Assembly (NCBI RefSeq): GCF_007741495.1
Contig: NZ_CP036262.1
Location: 7,068,001-7,132,000, forward strand
Length of the DNA stretch: 64,000 nt
Direction: 5' to 3'
Source: Roseimaritima multifibrata
GTDB lineage: Bacteria; Planctomycetota; Planctomycetia; Pirellulales; Pirellulaceae
Part shown: piece by piece, positions 9,212-17,245 of the stretch
Layout: every line of letters starts with the position of its first letter
Position numbering within the stretch: position 1 is the stretch's first letter
Made by a program: the position numbers and the translations under genes
Notes under the pieces: generated by a model
Databases searched by the model: none
What the model was told of the DNA's origin: nothing
What the model saw: only the letters and a program-made list of their open reading frames with translations

Positions 9212-10498
9212 ATGGCTTCAGCGGACTATTCACCCACAAACAGCACAGACTTCTCATTGGGTGTATCCGCGTCGCCGACCGCAAGCGAAGTCGCGGCTCC
9301 GAGTCATGTTGCAGCCACCAAACCAGCAGCTCAAGACCTACCGTCCGATGCCGCGCCAGCGAATGGTTCATTTGGCCCGCAGACCTTAACCGCTGCCAAA
9401 ATCCTGATCCTCGATGATGAATCGGCCAACGTCCGAGTCTTAAAGAGATACCTAGAAGGTTCGGGCTACACCAACATCCAGACGAGTACCGATTCCACCA
9501 ATGCAATGGAATGGATCGAACAGCAAAGAGCCGATTTGCTGTTATTGGACGTGATGATGCCGGACGTTTCAGGGATCGACATCCTCGGCGAAATGCGGAA
9601 ACATAGCCGCCTGCGGTTTGTCCCTGTCCTTGTGATCACCGCCAATACGGACAGCGAAACCAAACAGACCTGCCTCTCCTTAGGCGCGACCGACTTTTTG
9701 GCAAAACCTGTCGACCCAAATGATCTATTGCCGCGAGTCCGCAACACGCTGGTGACCCGTGCCTTTCAAAACCAGATGGCACGGTATACCCAACAACTAG
9801 AACGCCGCGTCAAAGAACGAACGGCAGAACTTGAAGTATCGCGGCGGGAAGTGGTCGAGTGTTTGGCTCGAGCGGCGGAGTACCGTGACACCGAAACAGG
9901 CAATCATGTTGTCCGCGTGGGACGATTCGCCGGCATCATTGCAAAAGGAATGGGCTTCAGCGAAGAAGAGGTCAGCAACATTGAATTAGCGGCTCAGCTG
10001 CACGACGTCGGAAAAATCGCCATCGCCGACGCGATCCTCCATAAACCGGGGCGTCTTGATCCCGATGAAATGGATTTCATGAAACGGCATGCAGCGATCG
10101 GCAATTCGATCATCCGGGCTCATTCCTCAGCCGACGCCGACACCCTTCGCAAGCACGTGATGGCAGGCGGCCAACTGCTGGCGGCTCAAGCAAGTCCACT
10201 GCTGCGGCTAGCAGCGACGATCGCCCTTTCCCATCACGAACGTTGGGACGGAACGGGATACCCGCTCGGATTGAAGGGGGATGATATTCCTCTGGAAGCA
10301 AGGATCACCAGCGTCGCCGATGTCTACGATGCCCTGAGCAGCGTCCGGCCGTACAAGAAAGCGATGCCAAGAGAAAAGTGTTTCGCAATCCTCGAAGAAG
10401 GGCGCGGAACGCAATTTGATTCACGTGTCCTGGACGCTTTCTTTGCAGCAAGCCCCGAGATCATCCAAATCCAATTAGACTTGGTCGATTTGACCTAG
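9212..10498 (+). CDS. Response regulator with HD-GYP c-di-GMP phosphodiesterase domain
   Basis: This is a 428-aa cytoplasmic protein. A disordered N-terminus of about 60 residues precedes a receiver (about 65-185) with phospho-acceptor Asp113 in LLLLDVMMPD and Lys in LAKPVD. A short coiled coil (LERRVKERTAELE) joins it to a complete HD-GYP domain: His264-Asp265 in HDVGKI, HH at 341-342 and Gly-Tyr-Pro at 349-351. HD-GYP enzymes hydrolyse c-di-GMP to pGpG/GMP using two or three metals. It follows the hybrid kinase on the same strand and is its likely output, which would link the surface signal to c-di-GMP breakdown; the phosphotransfer partner is inferred. Confidence 0.93.
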   Translation: MASADYSPTNSTDFSLGVSASPTASEVAAPSHVAATKPAAQDLPSDAAPANGSFGPQTLTAAKILILDDESANVRVLKRYLEGSGYTNIQTSTDSTNAMEWIEQQRADLLLLDVMMPDVSGIDILGEMRKHSRLRFVPVLVITANTDSETKQTCLSLGATDFLAKPVDPNDLLPRVRNTLVTRAFQNQMARYTQQLERRVKERTAELEVSRREVVECLARAAEYRDTETGNHVVRVGRFAGIIAKGMGFSEEEVSNIELAAQLHDVGKIAIADAILHKPGRLDPDEMDFMKRHAAIGNSIIRAHSSADADTLRKHVMAGGQLLAAQASPLLRLAATIALSHHERWDGTGYPLGLKGDDIPLEARITSVADVYDALSSVRPYKKAMPREKCFAILEEGRGTQFDSRVLDAFFAASPEIIQIQLDLVDLT

Positions 10499-10543
10499 AC
10501 TGCGCCAGCCCCAGCACCGGCGCTCCTACTTGGAATCACTCGC

Positions 10544-11674
10544 ATGAAATCCATCCTTTCCATCGCGATCGCCCTGCTCTGCTTCATCCCCGTCACGGTT
10601 CGCGCCGATTCCCCGCCGCCCAATGACGTTTCTCCGCTACTGACTCCCATCGTTCAGAAGCATGACGTGCCGGGGATGGCCGTGGCCGTCATCCAGAGCG
10701 GCGAAACGGTCGCCGTCGGCGTTGCCGGCGTCCGCACGCGTGGCAAAGACGACAAAATCGCAGCCGCCGATCACTTCCATATCGGCTCGGTGACCAAAGG
10801 GATGACCGCCATGCTCTGCGGCATCCTGGTCGATGAGGGAAAAATGAAATGGTCTCAGACCCTCGGCGAAACTTTCCCCGAACTGAAGGAATCGATTCAC
10901 CCCCAGTACCAAGCCGTCACGCTCGAACAATTCCTGACGCACCGCGGCGGAGCCCCTGGAGCGCTCGAGAAGGATGGACTGTGGGGCGAACTTTGGCAGT
11001 TCAAGGGGACGCCCACAAACGCCCGCCGGCGACTCCTTACGGGGGTCACGCGGAAGCCGCCCGAAGCCCCTCCCGGCACGAAGTTCATCTACTCTAACGC
11101 CGGCGTTTCCATCGCCGGTCACATGGCCGAAAAAGTCACCGGCGAATCCTGGGAAGACCTGGTGCGAGAGAAGGTCTTTCGGCCCCTGGGCATGACGACC
11201 GCCGGCTTCGGTCCGCCCGGTACGCGGATCAAGAACGACCAACCCCGCGGACACAAACCCGACGGCTCCCCCGTCGAACCCGGCCCCGCCGCCGACAACC
11301 CGGTCGCCATCGGTCCCGCCGGCATCGTCCACTGCTCGATCGGAGACTTGGCCAAGTACGTCGCTGCCAACCTGCGATCTGGCAAGACCCAACTGGTTAA
11401 ACCCGAAACATTGGAAAGGCTCCACACGCCCGCTTCCGCTGCCCCCGGCGATCCGAAATACGCGATGGGCTGGTTTATCTCCGACGGGCAACCCTGGGCT
11501 GGCGGCAGCGCCCTTACCCACATAGGCAGCAACACGATGTGGTTCGCTGTCGTCTGGTTAGCACCCGAAAAGGACTTCGCGGTCGTCATCGCCTGCAACC
11601 AAGCTGACGGCAAATCCTGCAACGACGCCGCCCTCGCGCTCATCGCCGACCATTTCAAAGGCGACAATCGCTAA
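10544..11674 (+). CDS. Secreted serine hydrolase, class C beta-lactamase-like family
   Basis: This 376-aa protein has a signal peptide (first about 22 residues ending VRADS). It carries the active-site triad of the beta-lactamase/DD-peptidase fold: Ser82-x-x-Lys85 (GSVTKG), Tyr183-x-Asn185 (IYSNAG) and His326-Ile-Gly328 in place of KTG. HxG instead of KTG is typical of esterase/D-aminopeptidase members rather than true antibiotic resistance enzymes. Substrate is unknown. The gene is visibly richer in G and C at third codon positions than its neighbours and carries a long antisense open frame as a by-product, hinting at separate origin. It starts 45 bp after the HD-GYP gene, so readthrough is possible. 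Confidence 0.9.
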   Translation: MKSILSIAIALLCFIPVTVRADSPPPNDVSPLLTPIVQKHDVPGMAVAVIQSGETVAVGVAGVRTRGKDDKIAAADHFHIGSVTKGMTAMLCGILVDEGKMKWSQTLGETFPELKESIHPQYQAVTLEQFLTHRGGAPGALEKDGLWGELWQFKGTPTNARRRLLTGVTRKPPEAPPGTKFIYSNAGVSIAGHMAEKVTGESWEDLVREKVFRPLGMTTAGFGPPGTRIKNDQPRGHKPDGSPVEPGPAADNPVAIGPAGIVHCSIGDLAKYVAANLRSGKTQLVKPETLERLHTPASAAPGDPKYAMGWFISDGQPWAGGSALTHIGSNTMWFAVVWLAPEKDFAVVIACNQADGKSCNDAALALIADHFKGDNR

Positions 11675-11868
11675 ATCGACAGCCGCGACAAACCCGAAAC
11701 GGAATTCATGCGGCGCGTCAAACCGGGCTTACTCGAACGACCACGCCCAGCTGACTGCAATGCACGGTTATGTCCCCAGTCCTCTTCATGCTTGACCATC
11801 GACAAGAAAACGACGCAGCGGTTCACTAGCCAATAGAGTTCCGTTTCGCTCTCGCAATTGGCAGCAAC

Positions 11869-14385
11869 CTAATTGGTTGGCTCCGCCCCCCGCCCGACGG
11901 GTGATTCGACTCCGGTTAGGAATGCGTTTTGCGTCTCCCGGCACAGTTCTAGTAATGCGACAGTGGTTCCCAACAAGTGAATCCACTCGGCATCTTCACT
12001 GGCCGATTCTTCCTCCAGCTGTCTCGCGGCTGTCGCGAGTGCGGGGACGCCACCTTGTTGAGCAACATCGGCGACGCGGGATGCCAACGCTTGCAGACCA
12101 TCGACATCCTGTTCATCAAGGGCTGTCGCTAACCGTTCGATCTGCAATCCAATTTGCAGGGCAGCCTGCTTCGGTACCGTCAATGGTGAACCGCTTGGGA
12201 TCTGTCGCTTCCCATCTAACTTGTGAATGAAATGATCAACTAGTTCGGGATCGAACTGTGTTCCAGAACATCGTTTCAGTTCGGCGACAGCGTCTTCGTG
12301 TGACCTTCCTTTGCGATAAGGGCGATCCGAAGTCATCGAATCATAGCTATCGCAAATCGCCAGCAAGCGAGCTCCGACGGGGATATTCGTTCCTTCAGGG
12401 AGTGCCGAATTCTGCCCACCACCACCAAAGAACGCATGATGGGTACGAATGATTTCGGAAAGTTCGTGACAATTGAAACTTCCGGCGATGATCTCGACTC
12501 CGATCCGATCATGCTTGTTCATCAACTTCCATTCATCCACCGTCAATCGGCCCGGTTTCAGCAAGACATTATCGGGGACACCAACCTTACCGATGTCATG
12601 CAGCAACGCACCAATTTCCAAGATGTAGGTCTGTTTCTGATCAAGCAAACCCTTAGCTGCTAACACAGCCAGATCGGCGACTCGGCGGCTATGCTCCGCC
12701 GTGTTCGCATCACGAAACGCCAACGCCGAAAAGAGTGCCATGACCGCTTGAAACGGTACCGATTCGGTTTGTTTGTCTTCAACCTTTCGCGATCGTGCGC
12801 CCGATTCCTCTTCGGTTTCCATGACCGCGAACTGCGGCAGGTAAACGATCACTCGGTTACGTCCCTGTCGTTTTGCCACGTACAAGCAGCGGTCGGCCTG
12901 ATTGATCAAATCCTGAGGATCCTCGGGATCGTATCGCAAGTCTGCAATCCCAAAGCTTGCCGTCGTCTTCAGCGCTGGAGCCTCTTCGATTCGAACGGTT
13001 TCGATTTTTTGCCGCAGTTGTTCCGCGAATCGTTCCGCATATTTTGCATCTTTACCGGGAAGCACGATACAGAATTCTTCGCCGCCATATCGGCACAACA
13101 GATCGTGTTCGCCGCAGACTTCTTTCAGGACCACAGCGACGGCGCGAAGGACTTGGTCCCCTACATGATGACCATAGTTATCGTTGACCGCTTTAAAGTG
13201 GTCATTGTCCAGCATCACACAAGCCATCGAACGGCCACCTTTTTGGGCTGCCGTCCAAAGGCGACTTAGGCCTTCGAAGAAAGCACGCCGGTTCAAGCAG
13301 CCGGTCAGTGGATCCTGCGTGGCCAGAACTTCCAGTTCCTTATTCTTTAAGCCGATTTCATCACGACTGGACTGCAGAACACTTAGCATTTTCTCCATTT
13401 CGATCCGTTGCTTTTCCGTTTGCGTCACATCACGGAAGGTCGCCAGAGTCCCATTGTTCTTCCCTCCAATGCCGACGATCGGAGCACTATTCGTCGAAAA
13501 GATCCGAAACTTTCCATCGGGAAGTCGGTAACGGAGCAATTGCTCGGTTTGCATTTCCGAGGTCTGAATGGCTCGAACCCAGGGAAAACCATTTGCTTCT
13601 AATCGTGAATCCAAAACCCACGGCAAAGCACTTGCCTGCGTTTCTTTTAATTGCTCCTGCGTGCACTGCGTCGTTTCGGTAAAGGACTTATTTGCCAACA
13701 CAATTGTCCCTTTTTCATTCAACAACAGCAGCCCTTCGGCCAACGTGTCCAAGGCCCGTCGCACGCGGTCAGGAACCGTGCGGTCATTGTTGAAAACGCC
13801 GATCAGACGCGCTGCAATCAGCGTATAAATCCCGATCCCAGCGATCACAAAAAAGATCAATAGCCGAGCCAGCGGAATCTGCAGGATTGCGGGGATGCCG
13901 GGCTTTGCGATCGGTTGGTAACAGAGTTCCACCTGTCCCCACTGATACTGGTTCAGTGTAATGGGAACTTTCAAAGTATCGATGGTGCGAGACTTCGCGA
14001 TTAACGACGAAGGTTCCACGTCCTTCGCCGCCACCGCATCGTTGCTTTCCTCGGCAGCTTGATTCCAATTCTCAGCATGCCCATCGGTTTCCAAACGGAG
14101 GAACCCCGATTGAGTCCGGACGCCGACCGATAACAGTTTCTCATCCTGGGCGGTGATCGAGCGGAGAGCCGCATCCAAATTCGCCCACTGGCTGCCACGG
14201 ATCATGGTGGCAGCGTTGATTGCGATCGCTTCGCACTGCCGCTTGCGGCCTTCCAATTCTGCAAGCCGCGCGTCTGGCAATAGATTCAGCCACTGGGCAG
14301 CGAGAATCAAACTGATTCCGACGCATACCAGCGCAACAGCCAAACGCAGCGAATTGAAAAACAGCCTAATCACGGAGAGCTTCAC
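11869..14385 (-). CDS. Membrane PAS-GGDEF protein with degenerate HD-GYP domain
   Basis: This 838-aa protein has two membrane segments around an extracytoplasmic region (about 35-175), a PAS domain, a coiled linker, a GGDEF diguanylate cyclase domain with intact GGEEF (434-438) and an HD-type domain with His596-Asp597 and HH 649-650. The Gly-Tyr-Pro signature is replaced by a Gly-rich stretch (GGGG 654-657). The inhibitory RxxD site five residues before GGEEF is absent (GEHD). A C-terminal helical region of about 80 residues resembles an Hpt domain without its histidine. Expected role is c-di-GMP synthesis not subject to I-site feedback, with doubtful hydrolase activity. It is convergent with the HD-GYP regulator locus, and its sensor half is a paralogue of the hybrid kinase's. 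Confidence 0.9.
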   Translation of the reverse strand: MKLSVIRLFFNSLRLAVALVCVGISLILAAQWLNLLPDARLAELEGRKRQCEAIAINAATMIRGSQWANLDAALRSITAQDEKLLSVGVRTQSGFLRLETDGHAENWNQAAEESNDAVAAKDVEPSSLIAKSRTIDTLKVPITLNQYQWGQVELCYQPIAKPGIPAILQIPLARLLIFFVIAGIGIYTLIAARLIGVFNNDRTVPDRVRRALDTLAEGLLLLNEKGTIVLANKSFTETTQCTQEQLKETQASALPWVLDSRLEANGFPWVRAIQTSEMQTEQLLRYRLPDGKFRIFSTNSAPIVGIGGKNNGTLATFRDVTQTEKQRIEMEKMLSVLQSSRDEIGLKNKELEVLATQDPLTGCLNRRAFFEGLSRLWTAAQKGGRSMACVMLDNDHFKAVNDNYGHHVGDQVLRAVAVVLKEVCGEHDLLCRYGGEEFCIVLPGKDAKYAERFAEQLRQKIETVRIEEAPALKTTASFGIADLRYDPEDPQDLINQADRCLYVAKRQGRNRVIVYLPQFAVMETEEESGARSRKVEDKQTESVPFQAVMALFSALAFRDANTAEHSRRVADLAVLAAKGLLDQKQTYILEIGALLHDIGKVGVPDNVLLKPGRLTVDEWKLMNKHDRIGVEIIAGSFNCHELSEIIRTHHAFFGGGGQNSALPEGTNIPVGARLLAICDSYDSMTSDRPYRKGRSHEDAVAELKRCSGTQFDPELVDHFIHKLDGKRQIPSGSPLTVPKQAALQIGLQIERLATALDEQDVDGLQALASRVADVAQQGGVPALATAARQLEEESASEDAEWIHLLGTTVALLELCRETQNAFLTGVESPVGRGAEPTN

Positions 14386-14546
14386 AGAGATTCAGGGACA
14401 CAACTTCCGGGAGACAAATAGAACCCGACAAATTGTTGCTTACTGCTTCTCGTTCGCTCTACTTTCGAACCGGCCAAGGTAACTTCCTTCCCCAGCCCGG
14501 CACCCTGCGACGGTTACACGGGCTGCGCCACCAGCGACCAACGCTG

Positions 14547-15476
14547 CTACTGAATCAGGTTCTGATCTAGGCTAGCCAAAATGGCGGCCACTCTTTCCCT
14601 TTCGGGGGGCAAGAAGTGCGAAAAGGGCTCGGCCAGTTGATCTGCACAAACCTCTAAAATGGCCAAGCCGCTTTTGGTTGCCTTGATGTGCCGCGACGCG
14701 TACTTACCGATGTCATAGATCGCTTGCAGTTGTTCAATTTGATCTTGCAACGCATCGATCCGGGGTGGGTCGCCATCACGGGTCGCTTCATAGCAACGAA
14801 CGAACAACTTGGGATAGAGATTCGCACCGCCGTTGACTCCGCCGTCTCCTCCCATCCCCAATGACTTCGACATCAAGTGTTCTGGGCCAATCAGAATGGA
14901 CCAGTCCGGACGGACCTGCTTCAGCTGAGTCAGTTTTCCGTAGTATTCCAGATCCCCTCCGCTATCTTTGACTCCGACGATGCCTTCCAAATCGGCCAAC
15001 TGACGGAGCGTATCGATTTCAAACCAAACCTTCGTCAGACTGGGCATGTTGTAAAGCATGACGGGCAGCGGCAATTCCGCCACAAGATGCCGAACGTAAC
15101 GGATTAATTCGGTTTGCCCTGCAGGGAAATAATAGGGCGTTGAAAGCACAACCGCCGTGGCACCCGCTTCCGCAGCGATTCGGGAAACGTTCAGCGATTC
15201 AACAAACGAGGTATCGGTAATCCCAACCAGCACGGGGACTCTGCCGGCAACCTGTTGGCATACCAAGCGAATGAATTCGGCTCGCAAACGGTAGCTCAAA
15301 CTGGGCGCTTCGCCGGTGGTTCCAAGGATGAAGATTCCCCCGACGCCCCCTTCAACAAGCCGTTCGACCAAACGAACGGTTCCCTCCTGATCCAACGTAT
15401 CCCGTTCCAATAACGGAGTCACCATGGGAGGAATGATGCCAGAAAACGAGATGTCGGTCGCAGAAGGTACAGTCAT
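14547..15476 (-). CDS. DapA/NanA-family class I aldolase (dihydrodipicolinate synthase-like lyase)
   Basis: This 309-aa TIM-barrel protein of the DHDPS/N-acetylneuraminate lyase family has the GTTGE loop (52-56), catalytic Tyr142 in LYNMP and Schiff-base Lys170 in GVKDSG. These enzymes condense or cleave pyruvate with an aldehyde. It lies 45 bp downstream of a sodium/solute symporter on the same strand, which favours a catabolic role on an imported substrate (for example a sialic acid or hydroxyproline derivative) over lysine biosynthesis. That substrate assignment is inference. Confidence 0.88.
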   Translation of the reverse strand: MTVPSATDISFSGIIPPMVTPLLERDTLDQEGTVRLVERLVEGGVGGIFILGTTGEAPSLSYRLRAEFIRLVCQQVAGRVPVLVGITDTSFVESLNVSRIAAEAGATAVVLSTPYYFPAGQTELIRYVRHLVAELPLPVMLYNMPSLTKVWFEIDTLRQLADLEGIVGVKDSGGDLEYYGKLTQLKQVRPDWSILIGPEHLMSKSLGMGGDGGVNGGANLYPKLFVRCYEATRDGDPPRIDALQDQIEQLQAIYDIGKYASRHIKATKSGLAILEVCADQLAEPFSHFLPPERERVAAILASLDQNLIQ

Positions 15477-15521
15477 TATGTTTATTACATGGAGAAAACG
15501 GAAACAGATAAATCCAGGCTA

Positions 15522-17075
15522 TCAAGACTCGCTATCGGCTGGCTCGTGTGGTGTACGCCGGAAAAAAACGGACAACAGACTACCAAGGACAAAGATCGTC
15601 GTTGTCCCGATAACAATCGCCATTTTCGAATCGAAAGGGCTCTGATATTTTTCGGCCAGCCAACTGGTTTCCGCTGGCAAACTAATCCAGCCAATGACCA
15701 ACACTCCGACCACGACGGCGATGCCAGCGGCCAACCGCCCCACATGCTTTGAAACGATTCCCAGCAGAAACAACCCCAAGATGCCTCCGGCAAAAACGCC
15801 TTGCAGCGTCCACCAGGCGTCCAAAATACTGTGCACTCCGATCATCGAAATCGCGATCCCGGTTCCCAGCATCCCGACCAGCATCGTGGCGGCTCGTAGC
15901 ACCCACAGCGATTCCTTCTCGCTAACATTCGGTCGGAGCCAACGCTGATAGACATCCTTCAGCAGTACGGTTGCGGACGAATTCAACGAGGTATCGATAC
16001 TGCTCATCGCGGCCGCTGCGATCGCGGCAATCAGCAACCCAGCCGATCCGTATGGCAATTTAGCGGTAATAAAATGCGGTAAGACTTTGTCGCCGATCTC
16101 TTTCAGAGAAACCGGCGCGGACGCATCCTCGCCGACATTCCGATTCTCTACGACCTGCTGCTTCACGTCAGCCATTAATTCGGGGTTGGCCTGATAATAC
16201 GCGTAACAAGCTGTCCCGATAAAGAAGAACAACAAGGAGATCGGTATATAGAGGATTGCCCCCAGCCATACGGCTCGGTTTGCCGCCGCGGGGCTGTCCG
16301 CCGTGTAATACCGCTGCACAAAGCTTTGGTCGATACCGAAATTGCCCAGGTTAATAAAGACACCAAACAGAAAGACCACCCAGACCGTCGACGTGGACCA
16401 ATCGAGAGACCAACTGCCCAGGCTGAACTTATTTTCAGCCATTCCCATCGATATCGCCTGTCCCGGACCTTCCGGCATCCCAAACAGCAGCATTCCCAAC
16501 AGCACAACGGCTCCGCCCATCAGCACCAACGACTGAACGACATCGGTCCAGATCACCGCTTCGATCCCGCCCAACAAAGTGTAGAGCGTCACGAACAATC
16601 CAGAGACCAGAATGATCATCACCATCGACCAGCCGGTCAGTGCGTGCAGGACCAAACTGACTCCGATCATGATCGTTCCCATCCTCGCGATCTGAGTTAA
16701 CAGATAACAAACGACGGCGTACATTCGGGCCCAAACACCAAATCGATGCTCAAGGTGCTCGTACGCAGACCCTGCCCCGCTCGATCGGTAAAAGGGGACG
16801 AAGTAGCGTGTGGCCAGCCAAGCTGCCACAGGCAAGGAGAGGCTAAACACAAAGGCGTTGTAGTTACTAGCAAAGGCCTTTCCGGGGACCCCCAAAAAAG
16901 TATTGCTACTTAAAAAGGTCCCAAAGATCGATAAACCGACAGCCCATCCCGGCAATCCCCCTTTGGCAAACATGAATGCGTCGGAAGAATCGTTTCGGCG
17001 TACAAACCAACATCCAAACGCCACCACACCAGCGATATACAGAAACAAAACAATTAGATCGGCCGATTGCAGCAA
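15522..17075 (-). CDS. Sodium:solute symporter (SSS family)
   Basis: About 517 aa with roughly 13 hydrophobic segments and the SSS-type core (GLSIFGTFLSSNTFLGVPG, then SSIDTSLNSSATV). I place the start at the TTG at 17075, preceded by AGAGGT 5 nt upstream; the first membrane helix begins at once. The frame remains open to 17291, but that extra part is hydrophilic, non-family, and overlaps the divergent VIT gene. The lyase gene follows after 45 bp, so the pair probably imports and cleaves one organic acid or sugar acid. Substrate not determinable from sequence. Confidence 0.87.
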   Translation of the reverse strand: MLQSADLIVLFLYIAGVVAFGCWFVRRNDSSDAFMFAKGGLPGWAVGLSIFGTFLSSNTFLGVPGKAFASNYNAFVFSLSLPVAAWLATRYFVPFYRSSGAGSAYEHLEHRFGVWARMYAVVCYLLTQIARMGTIMIGVSLVLHALTGWSMVMIILVSGLFVTLYTLLGGIEAVIWTDVVQSLVLMGGAVVLLGMLLFGMPEGPGQAISMGMAENKFSLGSWSLDWSTSTVWVVFLFGVFINLGNFGIDQSFVQRYYTADSPAAANRAVWLGAILYIPISLLFFFIGTACYAYYQANPELMADVKQQVVENRNVGEDASAPVSLKEIGDKVLPHFITAKLPYGSAGLLIAAIAAAAMSSIDTSLNSSATVLLKDVYQRWLRPNVSEKESLWVLRAATMLVGMLGTGIAISMIGVHSILDAWWTLQGVFAGGILGLFLLGIVSKHVGRLAAGIAVVVGVLVIGWISLPAETSWLAEKYQSPFDSKMAIVIGTTTIFVLGSLLSVFFRRTPHEPADSES

Positions 17076-17245
17076 AGGGCACCTCTGAAGGCTGGTGGGA
17101 TAGGGTGGAGGGGAAACGTCAACGACGGCCCACAGGATAACAAAAATAAAAGTCGAGAGATTCTTCGGGAACCGAGCCAGACGGCATTCGTCTATCTTCG
17201 TGGTTCGCCCCCCCGGGTCTTTTTCCGCTTTCTGGAGTCTCTTCG

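Noticed and set aside
10637-11521. 294-codon antisense ORF inside the serine hydrolase gene
   Set aside because: Gly/Val/Asp-rich shadow created by high third-position GC; the opposite strand has an intact catalytic triad and signal peptide.
10544-11674. Beta-lactamase antibiotic-resistance gene
   Set aside because: HIG replaces KTG and the family is dominated by esterases and peptidases; no basis to claim resistance.
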